Source: Pseudomonadota bacterium
Lineage (GTDB): Bacteria > Pseudomonadota > Gammaproteobacteria > Burkholderiales > Rhodocyclaceae
Reading direction: 5' to 3'
Length of the DNA stretch: 64,000 bases
Assembly: GCA_963205435.1 (NCBI GenBank)
Contig: CAUJIV010000099.1
Location: forward strand, 1-64,000
Under the pieces are notes generated by a model that made no database searches, was not told the origin of the DNA, and worked only from the letters and a program-made list of their open reading frames with translations. Numbering within the stretch: the first letter of the stretch is position 1; each line of letters starts with the position of its first letter. Positions 51,437 to 59,188 of this stretch are shown piece after piece. Both the position numbers and the translations under genes were made by a program.

Positions 51437-52231
51437 CTAGAGCATCCCCGTTTCCCGCGCCTTGCGGTCGCGCTCGACGCGCAGGATGTAGCGCTGGATC
51501 AGCGTCAGCATCGGGCCTGACAGGTCGATGAACTGGCAGCCGGCCCGCTTGCTGCGGGCGCCGCTGCGCAGGGTGAACTCGAAGATGTTCGACACGCGCA
51601 AGGTGGCCAGCACCGTGCCGACGTCGGGCAGCTCGATGCGGCAGTTCTCGAACTGGCGTTCCGCCACGAATTCGATGCCCTCGGGCGGCGTCATCACCGC
51701 CAGCCCGCCGCCGCTGATGTCGATCACCGTCGCCTCGATCGCCGAGCGGCCGCCCTCGGGCGGGCGCAGCGGAATGACGCAGCGCAGGGGGTGCACCAGC
51801 GGCGTCGTCAGCCGGTAGAACTCGCGCCGCTGCAGTCGCAGCATCTCTTGCGGAACCCTGGCGCGGAAGGCCTCGCGCCCGGCGAATTCCGCCCGGACGA
51901 GCCGCGGCGCGCTGAACTGGATTTTCACCTTGTCGTGGCTGGCGGCGAAGACCAGCCGTTCCGCTTCCAGCGCCTTGCGCCGCGTTTCGGCGCTGCCGCC
52001 CGGATCGATCAGCATGCTCTCGCCGTCGGCGGCGATGTCGAGCAGGACGGTGAGGAAGAAGTCGCCGCCGTGGTTGAAGTAGGCCGTGACCAGATCGCCC
52101 TTCTCCTGCATGCGGCGCAGGATGAAGAGAATCTCCTTCCTTGCATGCAGCAGATAGCGGCTGTAGTCGTCGGCCTGCAGCAGCTCGATGCGCTGGTCCT
52201 CGTCGCGGCCGTTCGCTTCGTCTTCGCTCAT
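51437..52231 (-). CDS. ycgR: Flagellar brake protein YcgR (PilZ domain)
   Basis: The 264-residue protein has a YcgR-type N-terminal domain (ILFILRRMQEKGDLVTAYFNHGGDFFLTVLLDI) and a C-terminal PilZ domain with RREFYRL (RxxxR-like) and VIDISGGGLAV (D/NxSxxG). It binds c-di-GMP and slows or biases the motor. It is near the flagellar genes and links to the diguanylate cyclase at 59-61 kb. The YcgR N-terminal spacer is intact. Confidence 0.92.
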   Translation of the reverse strand: MSEDEANGRDEDQRIELLQADDYSRYLLHARKEILFILRRMQEKGDLVTAYFNHGGDFFLTVLLDIAADGESMLIDPGGSAETRRKALEAERLVFAASHDKVKIQFSAPRLVRAEFAGREAFRARVPQEMLRLQRREFYRLTTPLVHPLRCVIPLRPPEGGRSAIEATVIDISGGGLAVMTPPEGIEFVAERQFENCRIELPDVGTVLATLRVSNIFEFTLRSGARSKRAGCQFIDLSGPMLTLIQRYILRVERDRKARETGML

Positions 52232-52244
52232 GACGCAAGTGTAA

Positions 52245-52535
52245 TCAGATTTCGCCGGGACGTGGCGCCGACAGGGTGTCCTCCATGCGCCACAGCCAGG
52301 CCAGCAGTTCCGCGACGGCGACGTAGAGCTGCGGCGGAATGCGCGCGTCGAGGTCCACCTGCATCAGCAGCGCCACCAGCTCCGCCGACTCATGCACGAA
52401 GACGCCGTGCTCGCGCGCCCGCTCGATGATCTGCTCGGCGATCAGGCCGCGGCCCTTGGCCACCACCCGTGGCGCCTTGTCGGCGCTGGTGTAGGCCAGC
52501 GCCACCGCTTCCTGGCGGGTTTCACGCGGGCTCAT
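52245..52535 (-). CDS. FlhB C-terminal homologue (EscU/HrcU-type switch domain protein)
   Basis: The 96-residue protein (MSPRETRQEAVALAYTSADKAPRVVAKGRGLIAEQIIERAREHGVFVHESAELVALLMQVDL) is a stand-alone FlhB-CC domain without membrane helices or an NPTH loop. Such paralogues (often called FhlB or FlhX) exist beside full FlhB and may partly replace its switch function. The start overlaps the FliK-like stop by 14 bp. Confidence 0.85.
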   Translation of the reverse strand: MSPRETRQEAVALAYTSADKAPRVVAKGRGLIAEQIIERAREHGVFVHESAELVALLMQVDLDARIPPQLYVAVAELLAWLWRMEDTLSAPRPGEI

Positions 52536-53625
52536 GCGCTTCCGTCCTCGCCGCCAGCGGCGGCAGGCCGGCGGCGGCGAAGGCCGCCGCCAGTTCCGCC
52601 AATCCCTGCCGCAGCGCCGGCAGGCGCTCGGCGCCGGCCGTGATGACCAGGCTGGAGGCGTTGCCGGCCAGCCCGAGGGCGAGATCCAATCGGCCGAGGT
52701 TCGGCAGGTCCAGCCTGAGGCGCGTCGTCCAGGACGCCGTGGCCTCGTTATCGGACGCGCCGCGCGCGTCGGCGTCGGCGGCGATCTCCCAGTCCAGCGC
52801 CTGGCCGGGCCACAGCTCGCCGCGCCAGACGATGTGCGAGGTGGCCGCCGCATTCAACTGCTGCTGCACCAGAGACTGCAGTTGCGCCGGCATTTCCGCT
52901 GCCGCTGCCGGGCGTGCCGGCGTCGCCGATTCGGCCTCGCCGGCGGCCGCGCGCAGGACGGCTTCGCTCGCGACGCGCTCCATCGCTTGCGGCGTCGCCA
53001 TCTGCTTCGCTTCGACGCCGGCGCGCGGCGAATGATCCGGCGCGGCCTGCGCCGCCCTGGCGAAGCGCGCCTGCGGCTCGCGCGCCAGCGCCGCCTCCGC
53101 ATAGCGGCCGGTCAGCCACAGGGCCTGGTGGGCCTCGTAGAACAGCCCGCTTTCGGCGACGGCCTGGCGCAGGGCGGGCGCCAGCAGGGCGGCCTGCGTT
53201 GAAGGCGAAGGAAGCAAAGGCGCGGCGCGCGACAGGATCGCCGGCTGGGCGGACTCGCCCTCGCCCGTGAGCAGGGCGCTGATCAGCCGCGCCGCCTGCG
53301 ACAGGCTTGGCGCCGCCTGCCGCGCCGCTTCCCGGGCGGCGCTCGCAGCCACCACCAGCCGCGGCGTGCGCGCGGTGACGACCAGTTCGAGGGTCTCGCC
53401 CGGCTCGGCGGCCTGCGGCAGCGACAGGCTCAGGCTGCGGCCGGCGACGAGGGCGCGGAAGCTGCCGTCCGGCAGGGCGCTTTCGATGCGGGCGATGAAG
53501 CGCTGGCCGACCTCCAGCCCGGCCAGTTCCGGCAGTTCGCCGGCTATTTCATGCGTCGCCGCGACCGGGTTGACGATCGATTCGGTGAGCAGCCGCAGGC
53601 GCGCGGCGAGATCGCTGGGAATCAT
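52522..53625 (-). CDS. Flagellar hook-length control-like protein (second FliK-type gene)
   Basis: A 367-residue Ala-rich protein with a C-terminal FliK-like core: WRGELWPGQALDWEIAADADA, TTRLRLDLPNLGRLDLALGLAGNASSLVITAGAERLPALRQGLAELAAAFAAAGL. It lies directly before, and overlaps, the FlhB-domain gene; both partners of the substrate switch are thus paired. Its relation to fliK at 39.6 kb is uncertain: a paralogue or a separate length-control protein. Confidence 0.8.
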   Translation of the reverse strand: MIPSDLAARLRLLTESIVNPVAATHEIAGELPELAGLEVGQRFIARIESALPDGSFRALVAGRSLSLSLPQAAEPGETLELVVTARTPRLVVAASAAREAARQAAPSLSQAARLISALLTGEGESAQPAILSRAAPLLPSPSTQAALLAPALRQAVAESGLFYEAHQALWLTGRYAEAALAREPQARFARAAQAAPDHSPRAGVEAKQMATPQAMERVASEAVLRAAAGEAESATPARPAAAAEMPAQLQSLVQQQLNAAATSHIVWRGELWPGQALDWEIAADADARGASDNEATASWTTRLRLDLPNLGRLDLALGLAGNASSLVITAGAERLPALRQGLAELAAAFAAAGLPPLAARTEAHEPA

Positions 53626-53673
53626 GCCGCGGCCACTCTGGCACGATGCACTGCCCGGATGCGGGCGCCAGGG

Positions 53674-53994
53674 CTAGGGCCGGGCGCCGTAGGCGCGGCG
53701 CACGCTGCGCTCGCGCGCGCCGCTGCCGAGGAACTGGCGCACCTGCTCCAGCCACGGCTCGGTGTGGCGCCGCACCTCGGCGTCGTCGTCGAGGATCTTC
53801 AGGATCAGCTCGCGCTTGCGCGCCTTTTCCCCGTCGGAGAGCGCGATCGGCTCGACGCCGCCTTCCAGGCGGCGCGCCAGTCCGGCGCAGTCCTTCTCCA
53901 GGGCGGCGAGGCGGTCCCAGTCGCAGGCGCCGGCCGCCTCGGCCATCTGGCCGGAGAGGGCGCTCATCGATTCGTAGAGGGCCAGCGCGCTCAT
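53674..53994 (-). CDS. fliT: Flagellar protein FliT (export chaperone)
   Basis: A 106-residue helical protein (LALYESMSALSGQMAEAAGACDWDRLAALEKDCAGLARRLE) matching FliT in size, helical pattern and position after fliS. FliT chaperones the filament cap FliD and can modulate FlhDC. The start overlaps fliS (ATGA). Confidence 0.85.
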   Translation of the reverse strand: MSALALYESMSALSGQMAEAAGACDWDRLAALEKDCAGLARRLEGGVEPIALSDGEKARKRELILKILDDDAEVRRHTEPWLEQVRQFLGSGARERSVRRAYGARP

Positions 53995-54398
53995 GCCGCG
54001 CCCCCGATCTGCGCCCAGGCGTCGCGCAATTCGGCGAGCAGGTGGCTCACCTCGTCGAGCACGGCCGGCTGGTTGTGCAGGTTGGCGTGCAGCAGGCGCG
54101 CCGTCATGTAGTCGTAGAGCGAGGCCAGCTTGCCGGCGAGATCGCCGCCCGCCGACAGGTCGAGGCTGGCCTTGAGGCCGTTCTCGATGATGTTGATCGC
54201 CTTCGAGACGGCCTCGCCCTTGCGGGTGATGTCGGCGACGTTCTCGCTGCGCTTCATGTGCAGCGATGCCGAGGCGACGGCCAGCAGGGCGCCTTCGAAC
54301 AGCATCAGGATCAGCTTGTGCGGATCGGCGATCTCGACCCCGGCCTCGATGCCCGCCTTGGCATAGGCCGCTTTCGGGTTGTGCATCACTGCGAACAT
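53991..54398 (-). CDS. fliS: Flagellar export chaperone FliS
   Basis: The 135-residue protein has AAYAKAGIEAGVEIADPHKLILMLFEGALLAVASA, GLKASLDLSAGGDLAGKLASLYDYMTARLLHANL and ends with LLAELRDAWAQI. It binds the flagellin C-terminus to prevent polymerisation in the cytosol. Confidence 0.95.
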   Translation of the reverse strand: MFAVMHNPKAAYAKAGIEAGVEIADPHKLILMLFEGALLAVASASLHMKRSENVADITRKGEAVSKAINIIENGLKASLDLSAGGDLAGKLASLYDYMTARLLHANLHNQPAVLDEVSHLLAELRDAWAQIGGAA

Positions 54399-54417
54399 GT
54401 TCTTCAGTCTCCTCGGC

Positions 54418-56397
54418 TTATCCGTTCGAGCCGCCGATCTTCGGCAGGTTGGCCAGTTGCTGCTGCAAATAGTTGCTGGTCTTGGTCATGCTGGCGAGCA
54501 TGCTGTCGAGCGCCGCGTACTGGGCGCGGTAGCGCTTTTCGATCATGCCCAGGCGGCTGGCCAGGACCTCCCGTCGCGAGCCGAGTTCCTTGATCGAGGC
54601 GTTGATGCCATCCATGCGCCCGTCGACCAGGCCGTCGTTCTCCAGCATGCGGCCGATCAGCTTGTCGAGCCGATCGGCATAGCCGCGCGCGAAGGCAATG
54701 CTGCCGCGGTCTCCCGTTGTTCCGCCGCTGATGCGTATCTTCAATCCCGCCGCCTCGCCGGTTCCGGTTAGGGTCTGGCCCGAGCCGCTCGCCGTCACGC
54801 CGCCAATGCTGCCGGCGATATCGACGCCGGCGGTGGCGCTGGATACGCCGAAAAGGTCGCTGGCCGCAGTGCCGCCGGTGATGCTCACATTCGAGGCCGA
54901 GCCGTAGCGATTCGAGGTGATCGTGAGCACGCCGGACGATTCGCTGGCGCTGACGCCGATGCCGGCTGCAGAGAGCGCGCCGGCGCCGTTGATCTTCGAC
55001 TGGATCTCCGCCGCCAGCGCGGCCGCGGTATAAGTGCCTGCCGCCAGCGTCAGGCTGGCGGAGACGCCGTCCACCGTGACGTTGAGCGTGTCATTGACTC
55101 CCGTGGCGATCGTCAGGGCTGCCGCCGAGCCGCCCTTGGCAAAGCCCTGCGTCGCCAGCCGCGTGATGTTCACGGCAGGGTTGCCGTCCTTTGTTTCGGC
55201 CGCGGCCGAAACAAAGGAAACCAGGCTGTCCGTCGGCTTGCCGATGGCGGCGAAGAGCGTGGACACATCCTTGCTCGGGTCGTTCAGCGCGGCCGTCAGC
55301 TTGCTGGCATCCAGCTTCAGCGTGCCGTCGCTCTGGAAGCTGACGCCGATGTCGGCAAGCGCCGTCAGGCCGCCGCCGGCGCTCGAGAGAGCGCCGTTGA
55401 ACAGGCTGCGCAGCTGGCTCTGCACCGCGCGCACCGTCGAGTCGCCGGTGAGGATCGAGGCCTTCTTGTTGGCGGCGTCGTATTTCGACAGATCGCCCAG
55501 CGTCTTGTTGAGATCGTTGTAGGCCTTGACGAAGGACTCGATCGCCGCCTTGACGCCGCTGCTGTCCCTGGCCACGTCGAGCTTCGTCGTGCCGGTCTTG
55601 AGCAGGTTCAGCGTGACGCCCTCGATGGCATCGTTCACCGTGTTGGTCGGCTTGCTGATGCTGATGCCGTCGATGACCAGCGCGGCGTTCTTCGCCTCGA
55701 CCGTTTCGGTGAGGTTCTTCGTGCCGCCAGTCGTGGCATCGTAGACGAGCCGTGACAGGCCGGCGTTGTCGCCGTGGTCGCCGTCATCGTCGCTCACGCT
55801 GATCCTGAGCGCGTTGGCCAGGCCCGAATCCTTCGAGCTGAGCACCAGCCGGTTGCCGCTGCCGTCGTTGACGATGCCCGCCGTCACGCCGGCATTGGCG
55901 GCGTTGATGGCATCGCGCACCCCGGCCAGCGATGCCTTGTCATTGCCGATGGTGATGGTCCTGGCGGCCTTGTCCGGGTTGAGCGTGAAGCTGCCGCCGC
56001 TGTAGCTGCCGAACTGGATCGTCAGCGTGCCCGTGCCGACGGTCTCGCTGGTGCTGGCGAAAGCCGCCGATTTCAGCTTCTGCGCCTGTGCCAGTTGCTG
56101 CACCTCGATGCTGAAGCTGCCGGCGCCGGCGGCGGGAGCGGCGCTTGCCGAGAGCACCGTGCCGTCGGCAACGCCTGCCTTGACGGCGGAAAATTTTGCC
56201 GGGCTGGCGAGGGCCGCCACGGCGGTCTGGAAGCCGGAGAGCGCGCCCTTCAGGCTGCCGAAGGCGGAGAGCTGCGCCTGCAGCTGCGCTTCCTTGGTAT
56301 TGAGGAGCGTGAGCGGGCGCTGCTCCAGCGCCATCAGCTGGCTGACCAGCCCGTTGACGTCGAGGCCCGAGCCGATGCCGGGAGAAGAAAGCGCCAT
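54418..56397 (-). CDS. fliD: Flagellar filament capping protein FliD
   Basis: The 659-residue filament cap has the N-terminal FliD_N (MALSSPGIGSGLDVNGLVSQLMALEQRPLTLLNTKEAQLQAQLSAFGSLKGALSGFQ) and C-terminal FliD_C (FVKAYNDLNKTLGDLSKYDAANKKASILTGDSTVRAVQSQLRSLFNGAL, ending in an helical MEKRYRAQYAALDSMLASMTKTSNYLQQQLANL). An additional repeat-like beta region (TLAAGTYTAAALAAEIQSKINGA...) lies between residues 430 and 560. It is exported and caps the growing filament. Confidence 0.94.
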   Translation of the reverse strand: MALSSPGIGSGLDVNGLVSQLMALEQRPLTLLNTKEAQLQAQLSAFGSLKGALSGFQTAVAALASPAKFSAVKAGVADGTVLSASAAPAAGAGSFSIEVQQLAQAQKLKSAAFASTSETVGTGTLTIQFGSYSGGSFTLNPDKAARTITIGNDKASLAGVRDAINAANAGVTAGIVNDGSGNRLVLSSKDSGLANALRISVSDDDGDHGDNAGLSRLVYDATTGGTKNLTETVEAKNAALVIDGISISKPTNTVNDAIEGVTLNLLKTGTTKLDVARDSSGVKAAIESFVKAYNDLNKTLGDLSKYDAANKKASILTGDSTVRAVQSQLRSLFNGALSSAGGGLTALADIGVSFQSDGTLKLDASKLTAALNDPSKDVSTLFAAIGKPTDSLVSFVSAAAETKDGNPAVNITRLATQGFAKGGSAAALTIATGVNDTLNVTVDGVSASLTLAAGTYTAAALAAEIQSKINGAGALSAAGIGVSASESSGVLTITSNRYGSASNVSITGGTAASDLFGVSSATAGVDIAGSIGGVTASGSGQTLTGTGEAAGLKIRISGGTTGDRGSIAFARGYADRLDKLIGRMLENDGLVDGRMDGINASIKELGSRREVLASRLGMIEKRYRAQYAALDSMLASMTKTSNYLQQQLANLPKIGGSNG

Positions 56398-56407
56398 ATT
56401 GCTCCTC

Positions 56408-56424
56408 TGTCTGATATACAGACA
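56408..56424. promoter_or_regulatory. Palindrome upstream of fliD
   Basis: TGTCTG-ATATA-CAGACA lies 11 bp before fliD, between flaG and fliD. It could be an operator or a structured leader controlling fliD translation. Confidence 0.35.
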
Positions 56425-56433
56425 ATAGTATCG

Positions 56434-56769
56434 CTAAGCCTTGCCCTTGATAAGCAGGCCCTGCAGCCGGTCCAGTGCCCGCGCCACGGCCAGCACTTCC
56501 TCGCTGGGCATCTGGCGGATCACTTCCTGGGTGGCCGAATCCACCACCCGGACGACCGTCTTGCCGGTTGCGTCATCGATCGAGAATTGCAAGCTTCGTG
56601 CCACCGGGGCGACGGCTTGCTGCAGTTGCTGCACCGCCTCCTGCATCTGTTCCGGCCTGGGCTGGCCGGGCAGGCGCGCCGCCGCCTGTGCTGCCGGATC
56701 GGCCGGCCGGGCGGGGCGTGCCGCGACCGCCGGTGCCGAACCGGAAATCTGTAACGGAACGATGGCCAT
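56434..56769 (-). CDS. flaG: Flagellar protein FlaG
   Basis: The 111-residue protein has a disordered Ala/Pro-rich start and the FlaG domain QLQQAVAPVARSLQFSIDDATGKTVVRVVDSATQEVIRQMPSEEVLAVARAL. It lies between fliC and fliD as in many polar flagellates, where it influences filament length. Confidence 0.92.
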   Translation of the reverse strand: MAIVPLQISGSAPAVAARPARPADPAAQAAARLPGQPRPEQMQEAVQQLQQAVAPVARSLQFSIDDATGKTVVRVVDSATQEVIRQMPSEEVLAVARALDRLQGLLIKGKA

Positions 56770-56796
56770 GTTTCTGCTCCTTCAATCTTGCTGGCG

Positions 56797-56821
56797 GGCG
56801 GCCGGGCGTGGCCCGGCCGCC
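56797..56821 (-). terminator. Hairpin between fliC and flaG
   Basis: GGCGGCCGGGC-GTG-GCCCGGCCGCC is a perfect 11-bp GC-rich stem. It sits directly after fliC and before flaG; without a U-tract it may be a processing or attenuation hairpin protecting the abundant fliC message. Confidence 0.5.
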
Positions 56822-56839
56822 TGTCCTTCAAGCCGCGGT

Positions 56840-58408
56840 TCAGCCGCGGATCAGGGCCAGCACGTTCTGCGGCAGCGCATTGGCCTGCGCCAGCATTGCC
56901 ACGCCGGCCTGCTGCAGGATCTGGGCGCGAGTCAGGTTGGCGGTTTCGGAGGCGAAATCGGTATCCTGGATGCGTGAGCGCGACGCCGTCAGGTTTTCCG
57001 CAGTGGCCGCCAGATTCGAGATGACCGAATCGAAGCGGTTCTGGATCGAGCCGAAGGTTGCCCGCAGATTATTGACGGAGGTCAGCGCCGCGTCGACTCG
57101 GGTGATGGCAACGTTGGCATTCGCCACCGAAGTGACCGAAACCGAGTTGAGGGCCGAGGCGCCAAGAGCCATCGAGCTGTTGTCGGCATAGCCAATATAC
57201 GCTTCATGGTTGCCGGACAGCGTAATGGCGTCGGTAGAGGTCAGACGGATGGTGCCGCCGAAAGTGTTCGCCACTGCCACGCCGCTGGCCATTGTGATGG
57301 CCGTTTTTGCATCGTTGCTCGAGTTATTCTCTCCTGCGGTCGTATCACGGAGGCCGACGCCAATTACGCCGCCGGTGGCATCCGCATCGGTTGCCGTCTG
57401 GGATACGGCAATGTTACGGCCATCCGACGCGTTCAAGGTCAGCTTGCCGCTGCTGAACGTGGCCGTCACTCCGGTGGCGGCGGAGTTGGCGTTGATCGCA
57501 TTGGCCATCTCCGCGCCGGTGATGGTGACTTGCGAAACACCGTTATAGATATTGGTGCCGTTAATGTTGAGGGTATAGGTATCCGTAGCTTGAGTGCTGG
57601 CCACTGACGTATAGTCGAATGTCACCGTGGTATCGGCAGAGGCGGTCAGGTTGGGCACGCTGGCGTTGTTGATCGCCAGAACCTTCGAGTAGGCACTGCT
57701 TGCCGTGCGGCCGGCATTGCCAGCACCTGAGCTATTATCGGCAGAAGCGCCGATGTTGACGGCGGAGTTGGAGCCGACCGTGATAGTGAGGTCGCCGGAT
57801 GCCAGGGCGTTACCGACGTCCACGCCGGTGCCCTGCTGGCCGAGGGCTTTGCTGGTGCTGTAGGCGGTAGAGCCGTCCACATAATCGGCAGTCTTGCCGA
57901 TGGCCGTATAACGCATGCTGGTGGAAAGGCCTACGGAAATGGTTTCGCCGACGTTGGCGCCAACCTGGAAAGTCGCCGTGCCAAAGTTTCCGTCAAGCAG
58001 CTTCAGTCCGTTGAACGAGGTCTGCACGGCAACGCGATCAATCTCGGACAGGCGCTGCTGAACCTCGAGATCCAGCGCGGCGCGGTCGGAAGCGCTGTTG
58101 GTGGCGTTGGCCGCCTGCACCGCCAGTTCGCGGATGCGCTGCAGGTTCTGGGTGATTTCGCCCAGCGCGCCTTCGCCGGTCTGCGCCAGGGAAATGCCGT
58201 CGCTTGCGTTTCTCGTGGCCTGATTCAGGCCGCGGATCTGGGTCGTCATTCGCTCCGAAATGCCCAGGCCTGCTGCATCGTCCTTGGCGCTGTTGATGCG
58301 CAGACCGGTGGACAGGCGCTGCAAGGCGGTGGCGAGGGAACTTTGCGAAGTGTTGAGGTTGCGCTGCGCATTCAGTGACGCGATGTTGGTGTTGATGATC
58401 TGAGGCAT
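56840..58408 (-). CDS. fliC: Flagellin FliC
   Basis: The 522-residue flagellin has the conserved D0/D1 start [82 protein letters not shown] and end [64 protein letters not shown]. The centre is a variable Ser/Thr/Asn-rich domain. The ATG at 58408, after GGAGACAG, is the conserved start. A sigma-28 promoter lies about 90 bp upstream, so this is the late class of the cascade. Confidence 0.97.
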   Translation of the reverse strand: MPQIINTNIASLNAQRNLNTSQSSLATALQRLSTGLRINSAKDDAAGLGISERMTTQIRGLNQATRNASDGISLAQTGEGALGEITQNLQRIRELAVQAANATNSASDRAALDLEVQQRLSEIDRVAVQTSFNGLKLLDGNFGTATFQVGANVGETISVGLSTSMRYTAIGKTADYVDGSTAYSTSKALGQQGTGVDVGNALASGDLTITVGSNSAVNIGASADNSSGAGNAGRTASSAYSKVLAINNASVPNLTASADTTVTFDYTSVASTQATDTYTLNINGTNIYNGVSQVTITGAEMANAINANSAATGVTATFSSGKLTLNASDGRNIAVSQTATDADATGGVIGVGLRDTTAGENNSSNDAKTAITMASGVAVANTFGGTIRLTSTDAITLSGNHEAYIGYADNSSMALGASALNSVSVTSVANANVAITRVDAALTSVNNLRATFGSIQNRFDSVISNLAATAENLTASRSRIQDTDFASETANLTRAQILQQAGVAMLAQANALPQNVLALIRG

Positions 58409-58497
58409 GATCTGTCTCCAAAGTAGTGAGAGGGTTCTGACAGCCTCACGCCCCCTGACTCCCGATCCGGTTGGCGTTGATGTTGCCGTCAGGAGCA

Positions 58498-58524
58498 CTA
58501 TCGGTAAGAAATGGAAAAACTTTA
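58498..58524 (-). promoter_or_regulatory. Sigma-28 (FliA) promoter of fliC
   Basis: On the minus strand TAAAGTTT, an 11-base spacer and ACCGATAG match the FliA consensus TAAAGTTT-N11-GCCGATAA almost fully. The transcription start would be about 80 nt before the fliC ATG. Confidence 0.92.
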
Positions 58525-58595
58525 GGAAAACTCATCGGTACCGGCCTCTAGTTCGTTGATAGATTGGAGGTTTGTGTTTGGCAGCAAAAAATCCT

Positions 58596-58622
58596 TCAAG
58601 TTTTCTCAACCCGTGCCGATAA
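58596..58622 (+). promoter_or_regulatory. Second sigma-28 promoter, facing away from fliC
   Basis: TCAAGTTT, an 11-base spacer and a perfect GCCGATAA. It is divergent to the fliC promoter by about 70 bp and directs transcription into an intergenic stretch that ends at a terminator at 58679-58709. Confidence 0.82.
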
Positions 58623-58628
58623 TGCCTG

Positions 58629-58709
58629 TACACGCGGAATTACGTGCAGGGCTGAGAAGTTCTCCTGACTCCCAGGAAAGCCGCCGGCAACCCCGGCGGT
58701 TTTTCTTTT
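58629..58709 (+). ncRNA. Candidate sigma-28-dependent small RNA
   Basis: Between the sigma-28 promoter and an intrinsic terminator there is about 80 nt with no plausible reading frame. A hairpin CCTG-TA-CACG / CGTG-CAGG (58624-58649) presents GGA in its loop, and a second short stem (CCTG...CAGG) precedes the terminator stem. This is the standard layout of a free-standing small RNA. GGA in loops is a CsrA-type feature. Existence is inferred from promoter plus terminator; its target is unknown. Confidence 0.6.
58679..58709 (+). terminator. Intrinsic terminator of the predicted sRNA
   Basis: GCCGCCGG-CAAC-CCCGGCGGT with a following TTTTTCTTTT run. It is the best Rho-independent terminator in the window and follows no protein gene on this strand. 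Confidence 0.85.
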
Positions 58710-58722
58710 GCAAAAGTCAGTC
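58709..58722. repeat. 14-bp direct repeat, left copy
   Basis: TGCAAAAGTCAGTC here is repeated exactly at 59153-59166. The two copies flank the small coiled-coil gene. Confidence 0.6.
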
Positions 58723-58898
58723 ACGGCAGAACAGCGCCGATGAAAAAGACGGTTTGCCGACGCACCGCTCCCTTGGAAACCACCTGGCAGCCTGTCTTCA
58801 AGGCACGGGTGACAGCTGAGCGGGAAGTCCGGCGGAAAACCCGGAAAAGATGCCATTTCGCATGCGAAACAGTTAGACTGTCGCACAAGAGGTACTTC

Positions 58899-59141
58899 AT
58901 GATCGGGAATATTGAAAACCTGATCCTGGAACATCTAAAGACGATCCAGGCCGAGCAGGCCGCCGCACGCGAGCGTGACGCGGAGGTCCTAGCGCGCCTG
59001 TCGAGCATCGAAAACGGGCTCGCGCGGATCTCGCGCGACGAGGCCTTGACTTATACCGAATTGGTTCAGGATCGGCATGTCGTCGACAAGCTCAAGGAAC
59101 GTATTGAGCGCATCGAGCGGCGCTTGGAGTTGAGCCAATAA
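58899..59141 (+). CDS. Small coiled-coil protein of unknown function
   Basis: The 80-residue product (MIGNIENLILEHLKTIQAEQAAARERDAEVLARLSSIENGLARISRDEALTYTELVQDRHVVDKLKERIERIERRLELSQ) is almost entirely amphipathic helix with heptads of L/I. I do not recognise a family with known function; it resembles small hypothetical coiled-coil proteins that often sit near mobile or toxin-antitoxin-like DNA. AAGAGG precedes the ATG. It lies after the sRNA terminator, between two 14-bp direct repeats, and faces the cyclase gene. Base composition of the upstream stretch is less GC-rich than the core. Confidence 0.7.
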   Translation: MIGNIENLILEHLKTIQAEQAAARERDAEVLARLSSIENGLARISRDEALTYTELVQDRHVVDKLKERIERIERRLELSQ

Positions 59142-59152
59142 AATCCTGAGCC

Positions 59153-59166
59153 TGCAAAAGTCAGTC
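59153..59166. repeat. 14-bp direct repeat, right copy
   Basis: Exact second copy of TGCAAAAGTCAGTC (first at 58709-58722), 12 bp after the small coiled-coil gene. Confidence 0.6.
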
Positions 59167-59188
59167 GCCGCGGTACGGCGCGCGAATC

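Noticed and set aside
58620-58710. Possible c-di-GMP (GEMM-I) riboswitch
   Set aside because: Position and GC stem looked suggestive, but the conserved GEMM tetraloop-receptor segments are not matched, and no gene directly follows the terminator.
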